Counted from the stretch's first letter, positions 17,458-27,056 are shown. The stretch: 64,000 nt of DNA from a candidate division KSB1 bacterium (GCA_034506175.1 JAPDQB010000003.1:122825-186824); one strand, 5' to 3'. The notes: generated by a model not told the origin, from the sequence alone. Numbers and translations: made by a program.

Positions 17458-19047
17458 TTACGGATTACTGGCTTCGTACTTATCCCACAAATCCTTCCTC
17501 ACATAACCCCGCCATTCAATCTGCGGCCGCATTTCCAAATAACCATCGAAGAGTGGAACGTAGAGCGGCCTTTGCCCGGGCGGTGGCAGCTCGTAAAGTT
17601 TTCGCATGATCGCCGGCTCGACTTTCGCTGAGGCGAGAATCAGCGGCGCAGACGGCGAGATCTCATCGACCTCCTGCCACCAGCCGACGTTCGTAAAGGC
17701 CCGCAAATACCACGGCAACGGCCAGTAGTCATTGGCCGGACTGATCACTTGTATGTACAGATTGTTGCTGTCCGGATGCGCGCGCGCGATTTCTTCCACC
17801 CGCGTGACCATCGTGAACACGTCATAAACCGGATGCGCGTAAACGTAGGGATTGGCCGGATTCTCGTCATATTTGTAATTGGCGAGATAAGCTTGCCAGG
17901 TCAAATGCGCGCCGCCAACCAACATCAGCGCGATGACAGCAGCGCGGGCAAACTTTGCCGGGAACATCTGTGCCATCGCCACGGCGCCGGCGCCGGCCAG
18001 CAGAATCATGCCGTGCAAAAAGCTGATGAGATTCCACGGCGTTTTATATGGAATCAATGAATAAACGATGGTCATAAAAAGCGTGTAAAAGGCGAGGAAA
18101 CGCAGCAGATTCGAATCGGCGTTTCTCTTTTTCTTGAGAGCAAAAATAAAACCCGCTGCTGCGAGAACGAGAATCAGCGCCTCGCTCCAAAACGGATTTT
18201 CACCGAGGCGAAAGTACGCGAGCAGTTTGAGATAATAATGCCAGGGATGAATGTGCACCGGATCGTGGCCGGCGCGGCTGAGATAAGTTTTGTAGGCCAA
18301 AATCGAATCCGCCACGCCCTGAGCATGAGTTAAGAAAGAAGAATAAAACAAAGCCGAGACGGCGCCGGCTGCAAGCAGCACGGCGATGACGTGCCGGCGC
18401 TCGAGCGCTTTCAAAGTGGTGATGAAATGCAAACCGCCCTCATCCCGACGCGCCAGCAGGAAAGTGAAAAACAGCGCCAACCCCATCGCGCCCCAGGCAA
18501 TGATGCAGGTCTCTTTCGTTGCATGCATCAAGCCGAGAAAAATTCCCGTGGCGACCGCCCAGCCGAGATTTTTGTTTTGCATGTAACGATAGCCGCAACC
18601 GATGACGCCGAAGGTAAAACACACGAGCAGCATTTCCTGAATGTAATAGCGGCTGTAATACGCCATCGCCGGCGAAACGGCGGTGAGCAAGGCAGCGATC
18701 ATGGCGGCTGATTTGCCCAATTCTTTCACCAGCAGCAGAGGCATGAAAACCAGCAACGTTCCAAAGAAGACCGGCACGAGGCGCAACGTCAATTCCGTGA
18801 CCTCGGTGAGTTTCTTTGCCGAGCTGAGCCGGGCGGGAATCAACGTCAAGTAGTTCAGCGTTGGGCCGTGATATTCGAAGCTGTCGTAACGATAAAATCC
18901 TTTTTCCAACAGCGCGCCGAATTTGATGGCGTGAACCGCCTCGTCGCCGTGCATCGGGCGCTGTTCCAATTTCGGCAGCCGCAGCGCCAAGGCGGCAAGC
19001 GTTGCGGCGAAAAGGAATATAAAAGCCAATCCGTTTGATTGTGCCAT
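17458..19047 (-). CDS. Agl23-type membrane protein (glycosyltransferase family 39-like)
   Basis: 529 residues with about ten membrane helices and the GT39-like external loop MHGDEAVHAIKFG near residue 35, carrying the Asp-Glu pair expected at the catalytic site. YHGPTLNYL, MAYYSRYYIQEM and IPYKTPWNLI are shared with the family called TIGR03663 / flippase activity-associated protein Agl23. It should handle a polyprenyl-phosphate sugar at the outer face of the inner membrane. The ATG at 19047 overlaps the stop region of the upstream amidase gene, so the two are translationally linked. Confidence 0.85.
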   Translation of the reverse strand: MAQSNGLAFIFLFAATLAALALRLPKLEQRPMHGDEAVHAIKFGALLEKGFYRYDSFEYHGPTLNYLTLIPARLSSAKKLTEVTELTLRLVPVFFGTLLVFMPLLLVKELGKSAAMIAALLTAVSPAMAYYSRYYIQEMLLVCFTFGVIGCGYRYMQNKNLGWAVATGIFLGLMHATKETCIIAWGAMGLALFFTFLLARRDEGGLHFITTLKALERRHVIAVLLAAGAVSALFYSSFLTHAQGVADSILAYKTYLSRAGHDPVHIHPWHYYLKLLAYFRLGENPFWSEALILVLAAAGFIFALKKKRNADSNLLRFLAFYTLFMTIVYSLIPYKTPWNLISFLHGMILLAGAGAVAMAQMFPAKFARAAVIALMLVGGAHLTWQAYLANYKYDENPANPYVYAHPVYDVFTMVTRVEEIARAHPDSNNLYIQVISPANDYWPLPWYLRAFTNVGWWQEVDEISPSAPLILASAKVEPAIMRKLYELPPPGQRPLYVPLFDGYLEMRPQIEWRGYVRKDLWDKYEASNP

Positions 19048-19049
19048 AA

Positions 19050-19817
19050 TCAAGCCGTCACGCCTCTGATCACGCGCTCCCACTCAAACGCCGGGCCGAT
19101 GTCGAATTTGTCGGTGCGAAAATTGACGTGGCTGACGATGCCACGGAAATTGGCAATATCATTGCGGGTTTCATAGCGCGAAGCGAGCGGGAGAAAGCGG
19201 CGCGGAATGTTGAAGCGCGCCGTCAAATAACGCAGCAGGGCGATCAAGCTGTTGTATTGCGCCTCGGTGAAACTGGCGTAATAGTTGAAGCCGCGATACG
19301 AAGCCCGGCGATAGTAGATCGGCTCGTTGAGATGGCAATACACATCCTGGGAGGTGGTGGTCGTGAGGGATTGTCCCTGCGGCACCAGCGGCCCGATATT
19401 CGAAATTTCCACGCCAATTGAGCTGCGGCTCATCTGCGTGTTGCCGCCCACCGCCGTCGGACCCAGATGATACGCCCAGTAGCGCGAGTTGAACAAATTA
19501 TAGATGTTGCCGTCGCGCGCCAGAAGGAACGCCACGGAAACGCGCGTCGCCGGATCGGGCTTCGGTTTCGTCAGCATCGCCACATCGCCGCGAATGTAGC
19601 CCGTGGTAAAATGCAAAACCACGCGTTCTTTGTGAAAAGCCTCGGCAGTGTAATACGTTTCATTGCCATCCGCCGGCTGCAATCGCACGACGTTGAGCTG
19701 GCGATTCTCCCCCGGTATTGCCACGCTGAGGGGCGTCAACGCATGCCGCCGGCCGGTAGAATCCAAACCATCGGCGCGGAACGCCGCCTCGAACGCCGGA
19801 ATATCTCGCGCGAACAT
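19050..19817 (-). CDS. N-acetylmuramoyl-L-alanine amidase-like protein
   Basis: 255 residues. An amidase_2/PGRP fold is suggested by VLHFTTGYIRGD (first His), VSVAFLLARDGNIYNLFNSRYWAYHLG (split: VSVAFLLARDGNIYNL and RYWAYHLG) and SSIGVEISNIGPL, then a late His in GIVSHVNFRTD for the zinc site. The first motif is HF rather than the common HHT, so metal binding may differ. The start at 19817 is supported by AAAGGAG; no signal peptide is visible, so it might act inside the cell or be exported otherwise. Two TGACCGGTCA palindromes lie upstream. Confidence 0.75.
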   Translation of the reverse strand: MFARDIPAFEAAFRADGLDSTGRRHALTPLSVAIPGENRQLNVVRLQPADGNETYYTAEAFHKERVVLHFTTGYIRGDVAMLTKPKPDPATRVSVAFLLARDGNIYNLFNSRYWAYHLGPTAVGGNTQMSRSSIGVEISNIGPLVPQGQSLTTTTSQDVYCHLNEPIYYRRASYRGFNYYASFTEAQYNSLIALLRYLTARFNIPRRFLPLASRYETRNDIANFRGIVSHVNFRTDKFDIGPAFEWERVIRGVTA

Positions 19818-19851
19818 GGGCACTCCTTTGCAAAAAGCAGGAAACTGCGAC

Positions 19852-19910
19852 TGACCGGTCACTTAAATTTGTTGAACGCCGGAAATTTCAGGCACAAAAG
19901 TGACCGGTCA
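19852..19910. repeat. Paired TGACCGGTCA palindromes
   Basis: TGACCGGTCACTT (19852-19864) and AAGTGACCGGTCA (19898-19910) form a 13-bp inverted repeat, each arm itself containing the 10-bp palindrome TGACCGGTCA. It lies in the region upstream of the amidase gene. The same palindrome recurs as a hairpin at 33032-33056. It may be an operator or a dispersed repeat. Confidence 0.8.
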
Positions 19911-20024
19911 ATGACTTTGCAGATACGCTCTAAGATAATTCGGCCAGGAGACATTTGCAAGCCTTCTGAAAATTTTTTGCAAAATGAAACGTGCGATGCC
20001 TGCGCCAGCGATCGCGCGTTTCGT

Positions 20025-20363
20025 CTAATTTGTAATGATCAGCTCGACCTCCTGGCCCGGCCGAACGCTGATCTCCTGGCTGATCGGCGTTTGGCTGCCG
20101 CCGATGGGATCGGCGAGAAAACGTATTAACCCCGCATTGACAACGAGGTATTGCGGAATCACCAGCACCTGGGTGCTGTTGCCGGTGACCGTGCCGATTC
20201 GAATGCGTTCGGCGCCGCGCAGGATATAAATCTTCATGTCGAGAAAGTTCCGGTTTTCCACACGCACCAAGGTTTTGGGCTCCACCTCATCTCCAGCGTG
20301 CCGGGCTGTCGTGCATGCTGAAAGAGAGATCAAGATGAAGAGAAGAGAGGTTGCGATACGCAT
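20025..20363 (-). CDS. Small hypothetical lipoprotein
   Basis: 112 residues with a clear lipoprotein signal (ISLSAC, Cys about 17). The mature part is a compact beta-rich domain (TLVRVENRNFLDMKIYILRG, then IRIGTVTGNSTQVLVIP and ISVRPGQEVELIITN) that looks like a small Ig-type fold. No family was recognised. It follows the large UnbV lipoprotein by 14 bases on the same strand and may be co-transcribed with it. Confidence 0.7.
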   Translation of the reverse strand: MRIATSLLFILISLSACTTARHAGDEVEPKTLVRVENRNFLDMKIYILRGAERIRIGTVTGNSTQVLVIPQYLVVNAGLIRFLADPIGGSQTPISQEISVRPGQEVELIITN

Positions 20364-20377
20364 AAAATTCTCCCAGA

Positions 20378-23300
20378 CTATTTTGTCTTTTGAGCTTTTT
20401 GTGAATTGAACGACGATTGAGCCTTCAAGGCGCGGAAGGCCACAGCGGTGTCATTGTTGCGAGCCGCCATGATCAGTGTTTCACCGGATGCCGTCCGCAG
20501 TGATTTGATTTGGCGAATTTCTCCGGTGACGGCGAAACCACTTTTTTGCAAACTGACCGGCGTGAATGTTCCTTTGCCATCGCCAAAAAGCAAGCATCCA
20601 TAACTGGCGTCATATCTTCCTTGATCCGGCGGCGCGCCGTAAAAATTGCCGCCCACCAGCATGTCTTGACAGGCGTCATTGTTAAAATCTTCAATCAATA
20701 TCGCGTAAATCGGCGAGAACTGGGCTTCAAGCGGAAGTGGTTTGATGTTGAAAGTTTCGCCGCCATTGTTCATGAGCAGGATGGAAGCAAATTCGGTCAC
20801 CCTGCGAACCGTGGCCGCCTGCAACTGCTCGCGGGAAAAAATATCCTGAACCGATTTACCGCCATAAGCTGCCATCGTCGGATATTTCTTTTGCAAAGAA
20901 GGAATATTCTTCAGCATCTGCTCCGCCGAGGCCAGGGGATAAGACTTGTCACCATTGAAATACGTGAGTATCTGATCCGGCTTTCCATCTCCTGAGAAGT
21001 CATTGATAAAAAGTTGTACCGGCTTTTGCTGGCTGGCTTTGAGAAGAGAATTCAAGCCAAGATTCCCGGCCACCAGGTCAATCAAACCATCGTGATTAAA
21101 ATCCGCCGCGGCAACGGTATTCCACCAGCCGTGCGTGTTTTCGAGTCCGTATTGGCGGGTAACATCAACAAATTTTCCGGCTTGGTTATGAAACACCGTC
21201 ACTGGCATCCATTCACCCACGATGACGAGCTCCTCGTCGCCGTCTTTGTTCAAATCTGCCCACGTCGCGTCGGTTACCATGCCAACTTCAGATAAGCCGG
21301 GGGCGCGCGCGGCGGTCTCGTCGGTGAATTTTCCGTGACCGTCGTTGATCAGCAAATAACTTTCCGGAATCAGACCATACAGCCACGGCAAGGAACGGCT
21401 GCCGACAAATAAATCCACATCGCCATCCTGATCAATGTCAGCGGGCTTCACGCAGGCGCCGTTTGCATAAATTTCCGGGAGCGCATCCGCGGCGTTGCGA
21501 AACTGGCCGCCGCCGGCATTGAGATAAAGCCGATCGCGCAGGGCCCCGGCGCGACCGAAAAATTCGTTGCCGCCACTCACCACGTAAAGGTCGGGAAGAT
21601 CATCTCCATTGGCATCGAAAAAAGCGGCATCCACATCTTCACACAGGCCGTCTTTAATGAGGGCGGAATCAACAACCGCCGCAAATTTTCCTTGCTGGTT
21701 TTGCAGAAAGAGACCTCCCGGCTGATGTTTGCCGCCGCCGAGAAACAAATCCTCCAAACCATCGCCGTTGACATCCGCCACGGCAAAGGCCGGACCTTCC
21801 GTTGACAAGAAATGCGGAATAAACGGCTCCCGATTGTATTCGATGAAAGTGTTTTCCTGATGCGAATAGTCGAGCCGGATTTCTTCGGTAATATTCTGAA
21901 AGATCGGCTGATCATTTTTTCGAGCTCGATGGATGTAAGCGGTTGTGGCGTCGGTTTGTTTCAATGCAATCGTTTGGTTCGCCGGAAGGTTTTTCAACAC
22001 TTGATATTCACCGGTTGGCCAGATGACTTGCAAAGAGTCGAGGTGATTGATGTTTCCCAGCCCGAAATTCAATACCGGCTCTACCGAAGATTGAAAGCCT
22101 CGCGCCGGCATAAGCTCCTGGTAGAAAATTTTTTCCCGACTGTGCAGGATGACTTTGGCGCCGATTCCGAAAGTATTTTGATCGCGCCCGGTTAATTTCA
22201 CCTTGAAATAGTTGGCGACATTCGGGGAGTTTTTATAAAGAAGATTTTTGTAAATTGCAGCCGGGGCATTCACATTATTTACCACCAGATCCATGGCGCC
22301 ATCATTATCGAAATCTGCATAAGCCGCGCCGCTTGAAAAGCCGGCATCGCCCAGCCCCCATTGCGCGGCGCGATTGACGAAGGTAAGATCGCCGCGGGAA
22401 TGAAAAGCGTAATTGGCCTGGGGAACGCTGGGCATGCGACGGACAAATGCGTCCAGTGTATCCTTTTGTATGGGCGTAACCGCCCGGTGGCCGGCGCGTC
22501 CGCCTGTCTGCAGCTTCGATTCGTTTTGTTTGATATAATTGAGATAATCCAAATCATTGGGCCGGCGAAAAATGCCGTTGGTGATGAACAAATCTTTGTA
22601 ACCGTCGTTATCGAGATCGACAAACAGCGGCGCCCAGCTCCAGTCAGTGGCATGAACGCCGGCCAGTTGTCCGATCTCGCTGAACAGATAAACAGGCGCT
22701 TTTGCTGCCGGGTTGTTGATAATGGCCGGGCCACGATTCAGTTGCAGCGTATTCCTGCGGAACTGGTGATAATATCCGAAATAGAGTTTCGTGTCATAAA
22801 TATCATAAGGGTCAGCATTGACGGACGATTTGCGAATCTCCTCTTTCTCCGGCAGCATGTCCAACACCACGACATCCAGCAAGCCATCGTTGTTGAAATC
22901 CGCCAGATCGTTTCCCATCGAAGCGCTGCTGATATGCCCCATGGACCGCCGCATCGCCTCGGTGAATGTGCCGTCGCCGTTGTTGTAATAAAGATAGTCA
23001 TCCTCGTGAAAATCATTCGAGATATAAATATCCGGCCAACCATCGCCATTGATGTCGCCGACCGCCACGCCCAATCCGTAGCCCAGCGCGCTTCCGTAAA
23101 TTCCCGCTTCTGCCGAGACATCGACAAAGCGGCCGCGCTCATTTTTGTATAATTTATCGCCGGCTTCATCATCACGAGTATAGCGCAGCTTATCGGCAGC
23201 GCGATAAGTGCCTTTGGTGTGCACCGAGTGATTCAACAAGTACATATCGAGATCGCCGTCGCGATCGTAGTCGAAGAAAGCGGCCTGTCGTGAAAGTCCG

Positions 23301-23800
23301 AGATGCGCGAGACCATATTCCGAGGCCCGTTCGGTAAAAGTTAAATCGCCGTTGTTGATGAAGAGTTGGTTGGCGCCTTTTTTATCCAGGTAATTCGACC
23401 GACACACGTGGATATCGAGCAAGCCATCGCCGTTGACGTCGGCCATCGTCGCGCCGGTCGTCCAGCCTCCTGTTTCTCCAGCCACGCCAGCCTTCTCAGT
23501 AATATCCTCAAATTTGAAATTACCTTTGTTGAGATAAAGGCGATTGGCATGCAAATTGGCGGTAAAATAAATATCCGCCAGGCTGTCGTTGTTGATGTCG
23601 CCGACGGCCACTCCGCCGCCGTCATAGAAATAAAGATAATTGATGCTGTTGAACAACGGCTCTTCTTCAAGCGTGTTTTCAAAAGCGATGTGAGTTTGCC
23701 GGGGAGAGAGCTTCTCGAACAAGGGCCGGATGGAATCTTTTCGCTGGCAGGAACAAAAAACAACAAGGGTTGTCAGCAGGACAAAGAGAGGTTTCAACAT
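20378..23800 (-). CDS. FG-GAP/VCBS repeat lipoprotein with ASPIC/UnbV domain
   Basis: 1140 residues. Lipoprotein signal (VFCSCQRK), then many FG-GAP calcium-binding repeats of the type DVNGDGLLDIHV and DYDRDGDLDMYLLN making one or two beta-propellers, a central ASPIC/UnbV domain (about 530-610; FGIGAKVILHS, MPARGFQSSVEPVLNFGLG, IWPTGEYQVLKNL), and a second propeller region. Such surface proteins often accompany SusCD loci and are thought to bind glycans or proteins. It is a paralogue of the protein at 27057-30464, about 3 kb away, with the same domain order. Confidence 0.92.
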   Translation of the reverse strand: MLKPLFVLLTTLVVFCSCQRKDSIRPLFEKLSPRQTHIAFENTLEEEPLFNSINYLYFYDGGGVAVGDINNDSLADIYFTANLHANRLYLNKGNFKFEDITEKAGVAGETGGWTTGATMADVNGDGLLDIHVCRSNYLDKKGANQLFINNGDLTFTERASEYGLAHLGLSRQAAFFDYDRDGDLDMYLLNHSVHTKGTYRAADKLRYTRDDEAGDKLYKNERGRFVDVSAEAGIYGSALGYGLGVAVGDINGDGWPDIYISNDFHEDDYLYYNNGDGTFTEAMRRSMGHISSASMGNDLADFNNDGLLDVVVLDMLPEKEEIRKSSVNADPYDIYDTKLYFGYYHQFRRNTLQLNRGPAIINNPAAKAPVYLFSEIGQLAGVHATDWSWAPLFVDLDNDGYKDLFITNGIFRRPNDLDYLNYIKQNESKLQTGGRAGHRAVTPIQKDTLDAFVRRMPSVPQANYAFHSRGDLTFVNRAAQWGLGDAGFSSGAAYADFDNDGAMDLVVNNVNAPAAIYKNLLYKNSPNVANYFKVKLTGRDQNTFGIGAKVILHSREKIFYQELMPARGFQSSVEPVLNFGLGNINHLDSLQVIWPTGEYQVLKNLPANQTIALKQTDATTAYIHRARKNDQPIFQNITEEIRLDYSHQENTFIEYNREPFIPHFLSTEGPAFAVADVNGDGLEDLFLGGGKHQPGGLFLQNQQGKFAAVVDSALIKDGLCEDVDAAFFDANGDDLPDLYVVSGGNEFFGRAGALRDRLYLNAGGGQFRNAADALPEIYANGACVKPADIDQDGDVDLFVGSRSLPWLYGLIPESYLLINDGHGKFTDETAARAPGLSEVGMVTDATWADLNKDGDEELVIVGEWMPVTVFHNQAGKFVDVTRQYGLENTHGWWNTVAAADFNHDGLIDLVAGNLGLNSLLKASQQKPVQLFINDFSGDGKPDQILTYFNGDKSYPLASAEQMLKNIPSLQKKYPTMAAYGGKSVQDIFSREQLQAATVRRVTEFASILLMNNGGETFNIKPLPLEAQFSPIYAILIEDFNNDACQDMLVGGNFYGAPPDQGRYDASYGCLLFGDGKGTFTPVSLQKSGFAVTGEIRQIKSLRTASGETLIMAARNNDTAVAFRALKAQSSFNSQKAQKTK

Positions 23801-23919
23801 AATATTCAGATTTGAAAGTTGTTCAGCAGTGTGAGAAATTTATCTTGAGAATCAAAATCTAATTACGTAAATTTGACAGTATAATAAATAGCGCCTCCAT
23901 TTAATTTGTGGGTAACAAA

Positions 23920-24258
23920 ATGACTGAGAATCACAATCTTGAAAAAGCCGTTAGATTTCTGGCGCAAGACAATTTTGAAGTTGAAGACGGTCTCGAGCGT
24001 ATTGTGTGGCTGCGGCATGGCGCCGGAGACAAGATTCGTCTCATCGAAGTCAACCGCAATGGCTTTCCGACCGGCCGAATCGAAGCGTTTTATTTTGCGC
24101 CCTCGGAAGAAGTGCCTTTTAAAACCTATCTGGCCGACGTCACACCCGATGAGTGGCAGCGAATCTTAAGCGGTGAGATTCCATTGCCTGAAGGTTGGTC
24201 TCTCAAAGACAGCCGGGAGTTTCTCCGCTCAGATTTCGAGGTGGTCAGTGTGGGCTGA
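23920..24258 (+). CDS. Hypothetical protein, partner of HEPN-like gene
   Basis: 112 residues, not recognised. It is acidic, with WLRHGAGDKIRLIEVNRNGFP and a PSEEVPF-TYLADVTPDEW segment and no membrane or export signal. The ATG at 23920 is preferred over a GTG at 23908. Its last codons overlap the start of the next frame by about 11 bases, an arrangement typical of paired small genes. With the HEPN-like neighbour it may form a toxin-antitoxin or RNA-processing pair, which is inference only. Confidence 0.6.
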   Translation: MTENHNLEKAVRFLAQDNFEVEDGLERIVWLRHGAGDKIRLIEVNRNGFPTGRIEAFYFAPSEEVPFKTYLADVTPDEWQRILSGEIPLPEGWSLKDSREFLRSDFEVVSVG

Positions 24259-24746
24259 AGCCTATCTCCAACAAGCGCGTTCGGACTGGCTGATGTTGCA
24301 ACTTATTCGCGAACACGAAGCACCGGATTGCCACGCGCTGCATTACTTGCAAATGACCTGCGAAAAGCTTGGCAAGGCTTTTTTGATAGCCGGAGGAACC
24401 ATGTCACCCCAGCAAGCCCAAAGTTCACACCTTGCCTTCAAGCGTTTTCTACAAGTTGCCTCACGCAATCACGTGCTTAGAAACTTGCTTAAGATGACGG
24501 CTTCGCAATTTAAAAGCGCATATCAATCAATTGTTGCCGATTGCTGAAGCTGTCGAACGTTTAACTCCGGCTTTGGCTCACGAGGGTCCGAATGTTGAAT
24601 ATCCCTGGGAAAATCCCAGTCGACAAATTCATATTCCGGTGAGTTACAATTTCCAAGTCGTTCATGAATTGCGACGGCCACCGGGGATGAATCTTTTAAA
24701 AATCGTCGATCTCGTACAGCAACAATTTTATCGCCTTTTCACATAA
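24248..24746 (+). pseudogene. HEPN-like protein, broken by a single-base frameshift
   Basis: Two adjacent frames join into one plausible protein of about 165 residues. The first part (from GTG 24248: WAEAYLQQARSDWLMLQLI, LHYLQMTCEKLGKAFL) has the helical EKxxKA pattern of HEPN-like domains and runs to a stop at 24547. The second (LLPIAEAVERLTPALA, GPNVEYPWENP) begins at 24531. Removing one A at about 24530 would restore QSLLPIAEAVERL. The conserved sense of both halves shows this is one gene with a real or sequencing frameshift. It overlaps the small gene upstream. Confidence 0.6.
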
Positions 24747-24780
24747 ACTTGAATCCAAGCATCATTCTTTGCAAAGATAA

Positions 24781-26106
24781 TCACCTCTCCAGCAGTACCA
24801 TCTTGCGAGTTTGGATGAAACCGCCAGCATGAATTCGATACAGATAAACCCCGGCGCTCACCGGCCTGCCAAGTTCGTCCGTGCCGTCCCAAGCCACTGA
24901 TTTGAAACCGGCCTCTTCCCCGCCCTGAACCAAAGTTTTGACCCGCTTGCCCAACAGATCATAAATCACCAGCGCAACCTCAGCTCGTTCAGGAAGCGCG
25001 TACTGAAATGTCGTGGCCTTTTTGAAAGGATTGGGATGGTTTGGCGAAAGAAGGTAGCTTGCCGGAATTTCTTTAATCGCAGAACTATCCGACACCGATC
25101 GGGCATACCCAATTTCAGCTCTTTGGCCGTCATTGGCAAACGGAAAGCTGGTGAACCAGAGATGATAGAAGCCATTAAACTCGAGCACGGCGCTGGTCAG
25201 ATACGAGAACCCCCATTCGGGCCTCTCACTGATGACCGGATTATTCGGCGATTTCTTCCATGCAATTCCATCTGATGAGACGGCGTAACCAACCAATTGC
25301 GGCGGGGTCGTGTAGCCCGCCCTGCCGGCGTACCACATTTCATAGCCGGTGCCAGTTGCCAAGATCGCAGGACTCCAGACTCTGAGTTGGTCCCATTCTC
25401 CAGCTTCGCCAACTTTTAGCACTGGATCGCTGCTTGAAAACGGCGCGACAACTGTTGAGGCCTCATCATGTTTGATCCAATTGATTCCATCCGGAGAGAT
25501 GGCCAAGCCGACTTGGATTTTCGATACCGGCCAATTTTCCCTGCCGCCCCAGTACCACAGTTTGTACACTTCTTTCTCTTTTATGACAGTTCCCGGTCCC
25601 ATGATGCTATCATCCCAATCTCCACGCGGCCCCAACTCCAGCACCGGCTCAGGATGCTTGTTCCAATGGATGCCGTTAGTCGAAGTGGCATAGCCAATCA
25701 GACGCGGCGGGATGCCGTTTGCGCCATACCACATTTTGAGGGTCTTTCCGTCCTTGATGACGGCGGGACAGACAACAGCCCTTGCTTCCCAAAACAATTC
25801 TGCTGACAGCACCGGATTCCCGGCATATCGGATCCATGAAATGCCGTTCAGCGACCAGGCGTATCCGATCTGAACGCTTCCAAGTCCCAAAATCTCGTCG
25901 CTTCCCGCATACCACATGCGCAGTGTATCGCCATCCTTGATGACCGTCGGCCAAAGAACCGCGCCGTCATCCCACTTGCCGGCAGCGCCAAAACTCAGAA
26001 CCGGCCGGTTGATCACTTGTTTCCAAACGGTCTGGGCCAACAAATTCATCGTACAGTCGATGAATAAAATCAACGTGCTGATGGCTATTGATGACTTTTG
26101 CATCAC
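24781..26106 (-). CDS. Secreted five-bladed propeller protein with C-terminal sorting domain
   Basis: 441 residues: signal peptide, then about five repeats built on KDGDTLRMWYAGSDE, LGSVQIGYAWSLNGISW and SDGIAWKKSPNNPV, each about 60-65 residues. These are the repeats of five-bladed propellers related to GH43/GH32/GH130-type glycosidases. The last 80 residues (NHPNPFKKATTFQYALPE, VYDLLGKRVKTL-like, SAGVYLYRIHAG) match the FlgD-like/type IX secretion C-terminal domain, so secretion to the cell surface is likely. No catalytic acid could be assigned, so activity on sugars is uncertain. Confidence 0.82.
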   Translation of the reverse strand: MMQKSSIAISTLILFIDCTMNLLAQTVWKQVINRPVLSFGAAGKWDDGAVLWPTVIKDGDTLRMWYAGSDEILGLGSVQIGYAWSLNGISWIRYAGNPVLSAELFWEARAVVCPAVIKDGKTLKMWYGANGIPPRLIGYATSTNGIHWNKHPEPVLELGPRGDWDDSIMGPGTVIKEKEVYKLWYWGGRENWPVSKIQVGLAISPDGINWIKHDEASTVVAPFSSSDPVLKVGEAGEWDQLRVWSPAILATGTGYEMWYAGRAGYTTPPQLVGYAVSSDGIAWKKSPNNPVISERPEWGFSYLTSAVLEFNGFYHLWFTSFPFANDGQRAEIGYARSVSDSSAIKEIPASYLLSPNHPNPFKKATTFQYALPERAEVALVIYDLLGKRVKTLVQGGEEAGFKSVAWDGTDELGRPVSAGVYLYRIHAGGFIQTRKMVLLER

Positions 26107-26198
26107 ACTGCGTTTCTCTTGATTGATGAGACAAGATGCACAAGTTTCTTTGTATTGTCAAGCATTGATTTCGTTCCCGTTTCGTTTTTTAGCGGTGC

Positions 26199-26227
26199 TT
26201 GACTTTTCAGGAAAATTTATGTAGCTT
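26199..26227 (+). promoter_or_regulatory. Promoter of C39-like gene, probably leaderless
   Basis: TTGACT at 26199-26204 and TAGCTT at 26222-26227 with 17 bases between. The expected start of transcription falls at about 26234, the A of the ATG, so the mRNA is likely leaderless. Confidence 0.5.
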
Positions 26228-26233
26228 AATACA

Positions 26234-26707
26234 ATGATAGCGAAACTTGCGGTTCCGTATCACAGACAAAACCGTGATTATACTTGCGGTCCTGCTTGTC
26301 TACGTATGGTGCTTGAATATTGGAATTTCCAACAGGACGAAGTTTCGTTAAGCATGTTGTGCGGAACAACGTTAGCTGGGACAGGCCTCGTAGAAATTGC
26401 CGAGGCGGCGCGGAAATCAGGATTTACAGCAGAATGGAAGCGCAATGCGAAATTTAACGATTTGACAAATGCACTGAAACATGGCGTTCCGGTTATTGCC
26501 ATGGTGGATGCACGGCTTTTGCATGACATCGAAATGCCGATTCCAGCCGGACACATGATCGTTATTTTCGCGATTGATGCCAACAAAATTTTTTACCACG
26601 ATCCTGAAGCCGGGCAAGAAAGAACTGTTTCTCGCCAAATATTTCTCCAGGCGTGGGAAAACTTAAGAAAAGGCATGGTGACTGTATGGCAACAAAAAGA
26701 GAGATGA
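26234..26707 (+). CDS. C39-like papain-fold peptidase
   Basis: 157 residues, peptidase C39-like family. The catalytic Cys lies in DYTCGPACLRMVLEYW (Cys about 16-18, with the oxyanion Gln of YHRQN before it), the His in GHMIVIFAIDANKIFYHDPE (about 110), and an Asp/Asn follows in YHDPE. No signal peptide and no ABC-transporter domain are attached, so this is a free-standing cytoplasmic enzyme rather than a bacteriocin exporter. The 3' end overlaps the next gene by 22 bases. No substrate peptide was seen. Confidence 0.8.
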   Translation: MIAKLAVPYHRQNRDYTCGPACLRMVLEYWNFQQDEVSLSMLCGTTLAGTGLVEIAEAARKSGFTAEWKRNAKFNDLTNALKHGVPVIAMVDARLLHDIEMPIPAGHMIVIFAIDANKIFYHDPEAGQERTVSRQIFLQAWENLRKGMVTVWQQKER

Positions 26708-27012
26708 AAAAAGCGCGTGAAATTGTCACAGATTACTTGATTGCCTATATCGGTGAAAAGGCGGTGGCTGGAACACCGCATTATGAGGCAACACGGAAAG
26801 TGTGGTCGGTACCGGTACTTTGTTACACTGCCAGAGGCATTTTCCTTGGCGGCAAAATCGAGCTTGATGGACAATTGGAAATTATACACGCGCCCTCGAA
26901 AAGTGAATTTACGCGAGTTGTCGAACAGCAATTGAAACGTTTACCGGCGATCGTCTATGCCGACGAAGAAGAACTTTCATCAAGAGGATTTGAAGTTGCC
27001 AAGATCATTTAG
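26686..27012 (+). CDS. Hypothetical protein overlapping the C39-like gene
   Basis: 108 residues, not recognised. Mixed alpha/beta composition with KKAREIVTDYLIAYIGEKA, WSVPVLCYTARGIFLGGKIEL and VEQQLKRLPAIVYADEEEL. The ATG at 26686 lies inside the 3' end of the C39-like gene, so expression is coupled. Such tight pairing suggests an inhibitor, substrate adaptor or immunity-like partner of the peptidase, but nothing in the sequence proves it. Confidence 0.65.
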   Translation: MATKREMKKAREIVTDYLIAYIGEKAVAGTPHYEATRKVWSVPVLCYTARGIFLGGKIELDGQLEIIHAPSKSEFTRVVEQQLKRLPAIVYADEEELSSRGFEVAKII

Positions 27013-27056
27013 TTGCGCACGTTTTTTCAGAATGTCTGTTCTAACGATTCCCTTGC

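Noticed and set aside
24173..24547. Treating the 124-residue frame as a complete separate protein
   Set aside because: Its C-terminus is not family-like and the next frame continues the protein, so one frameshifted gene explains both better.
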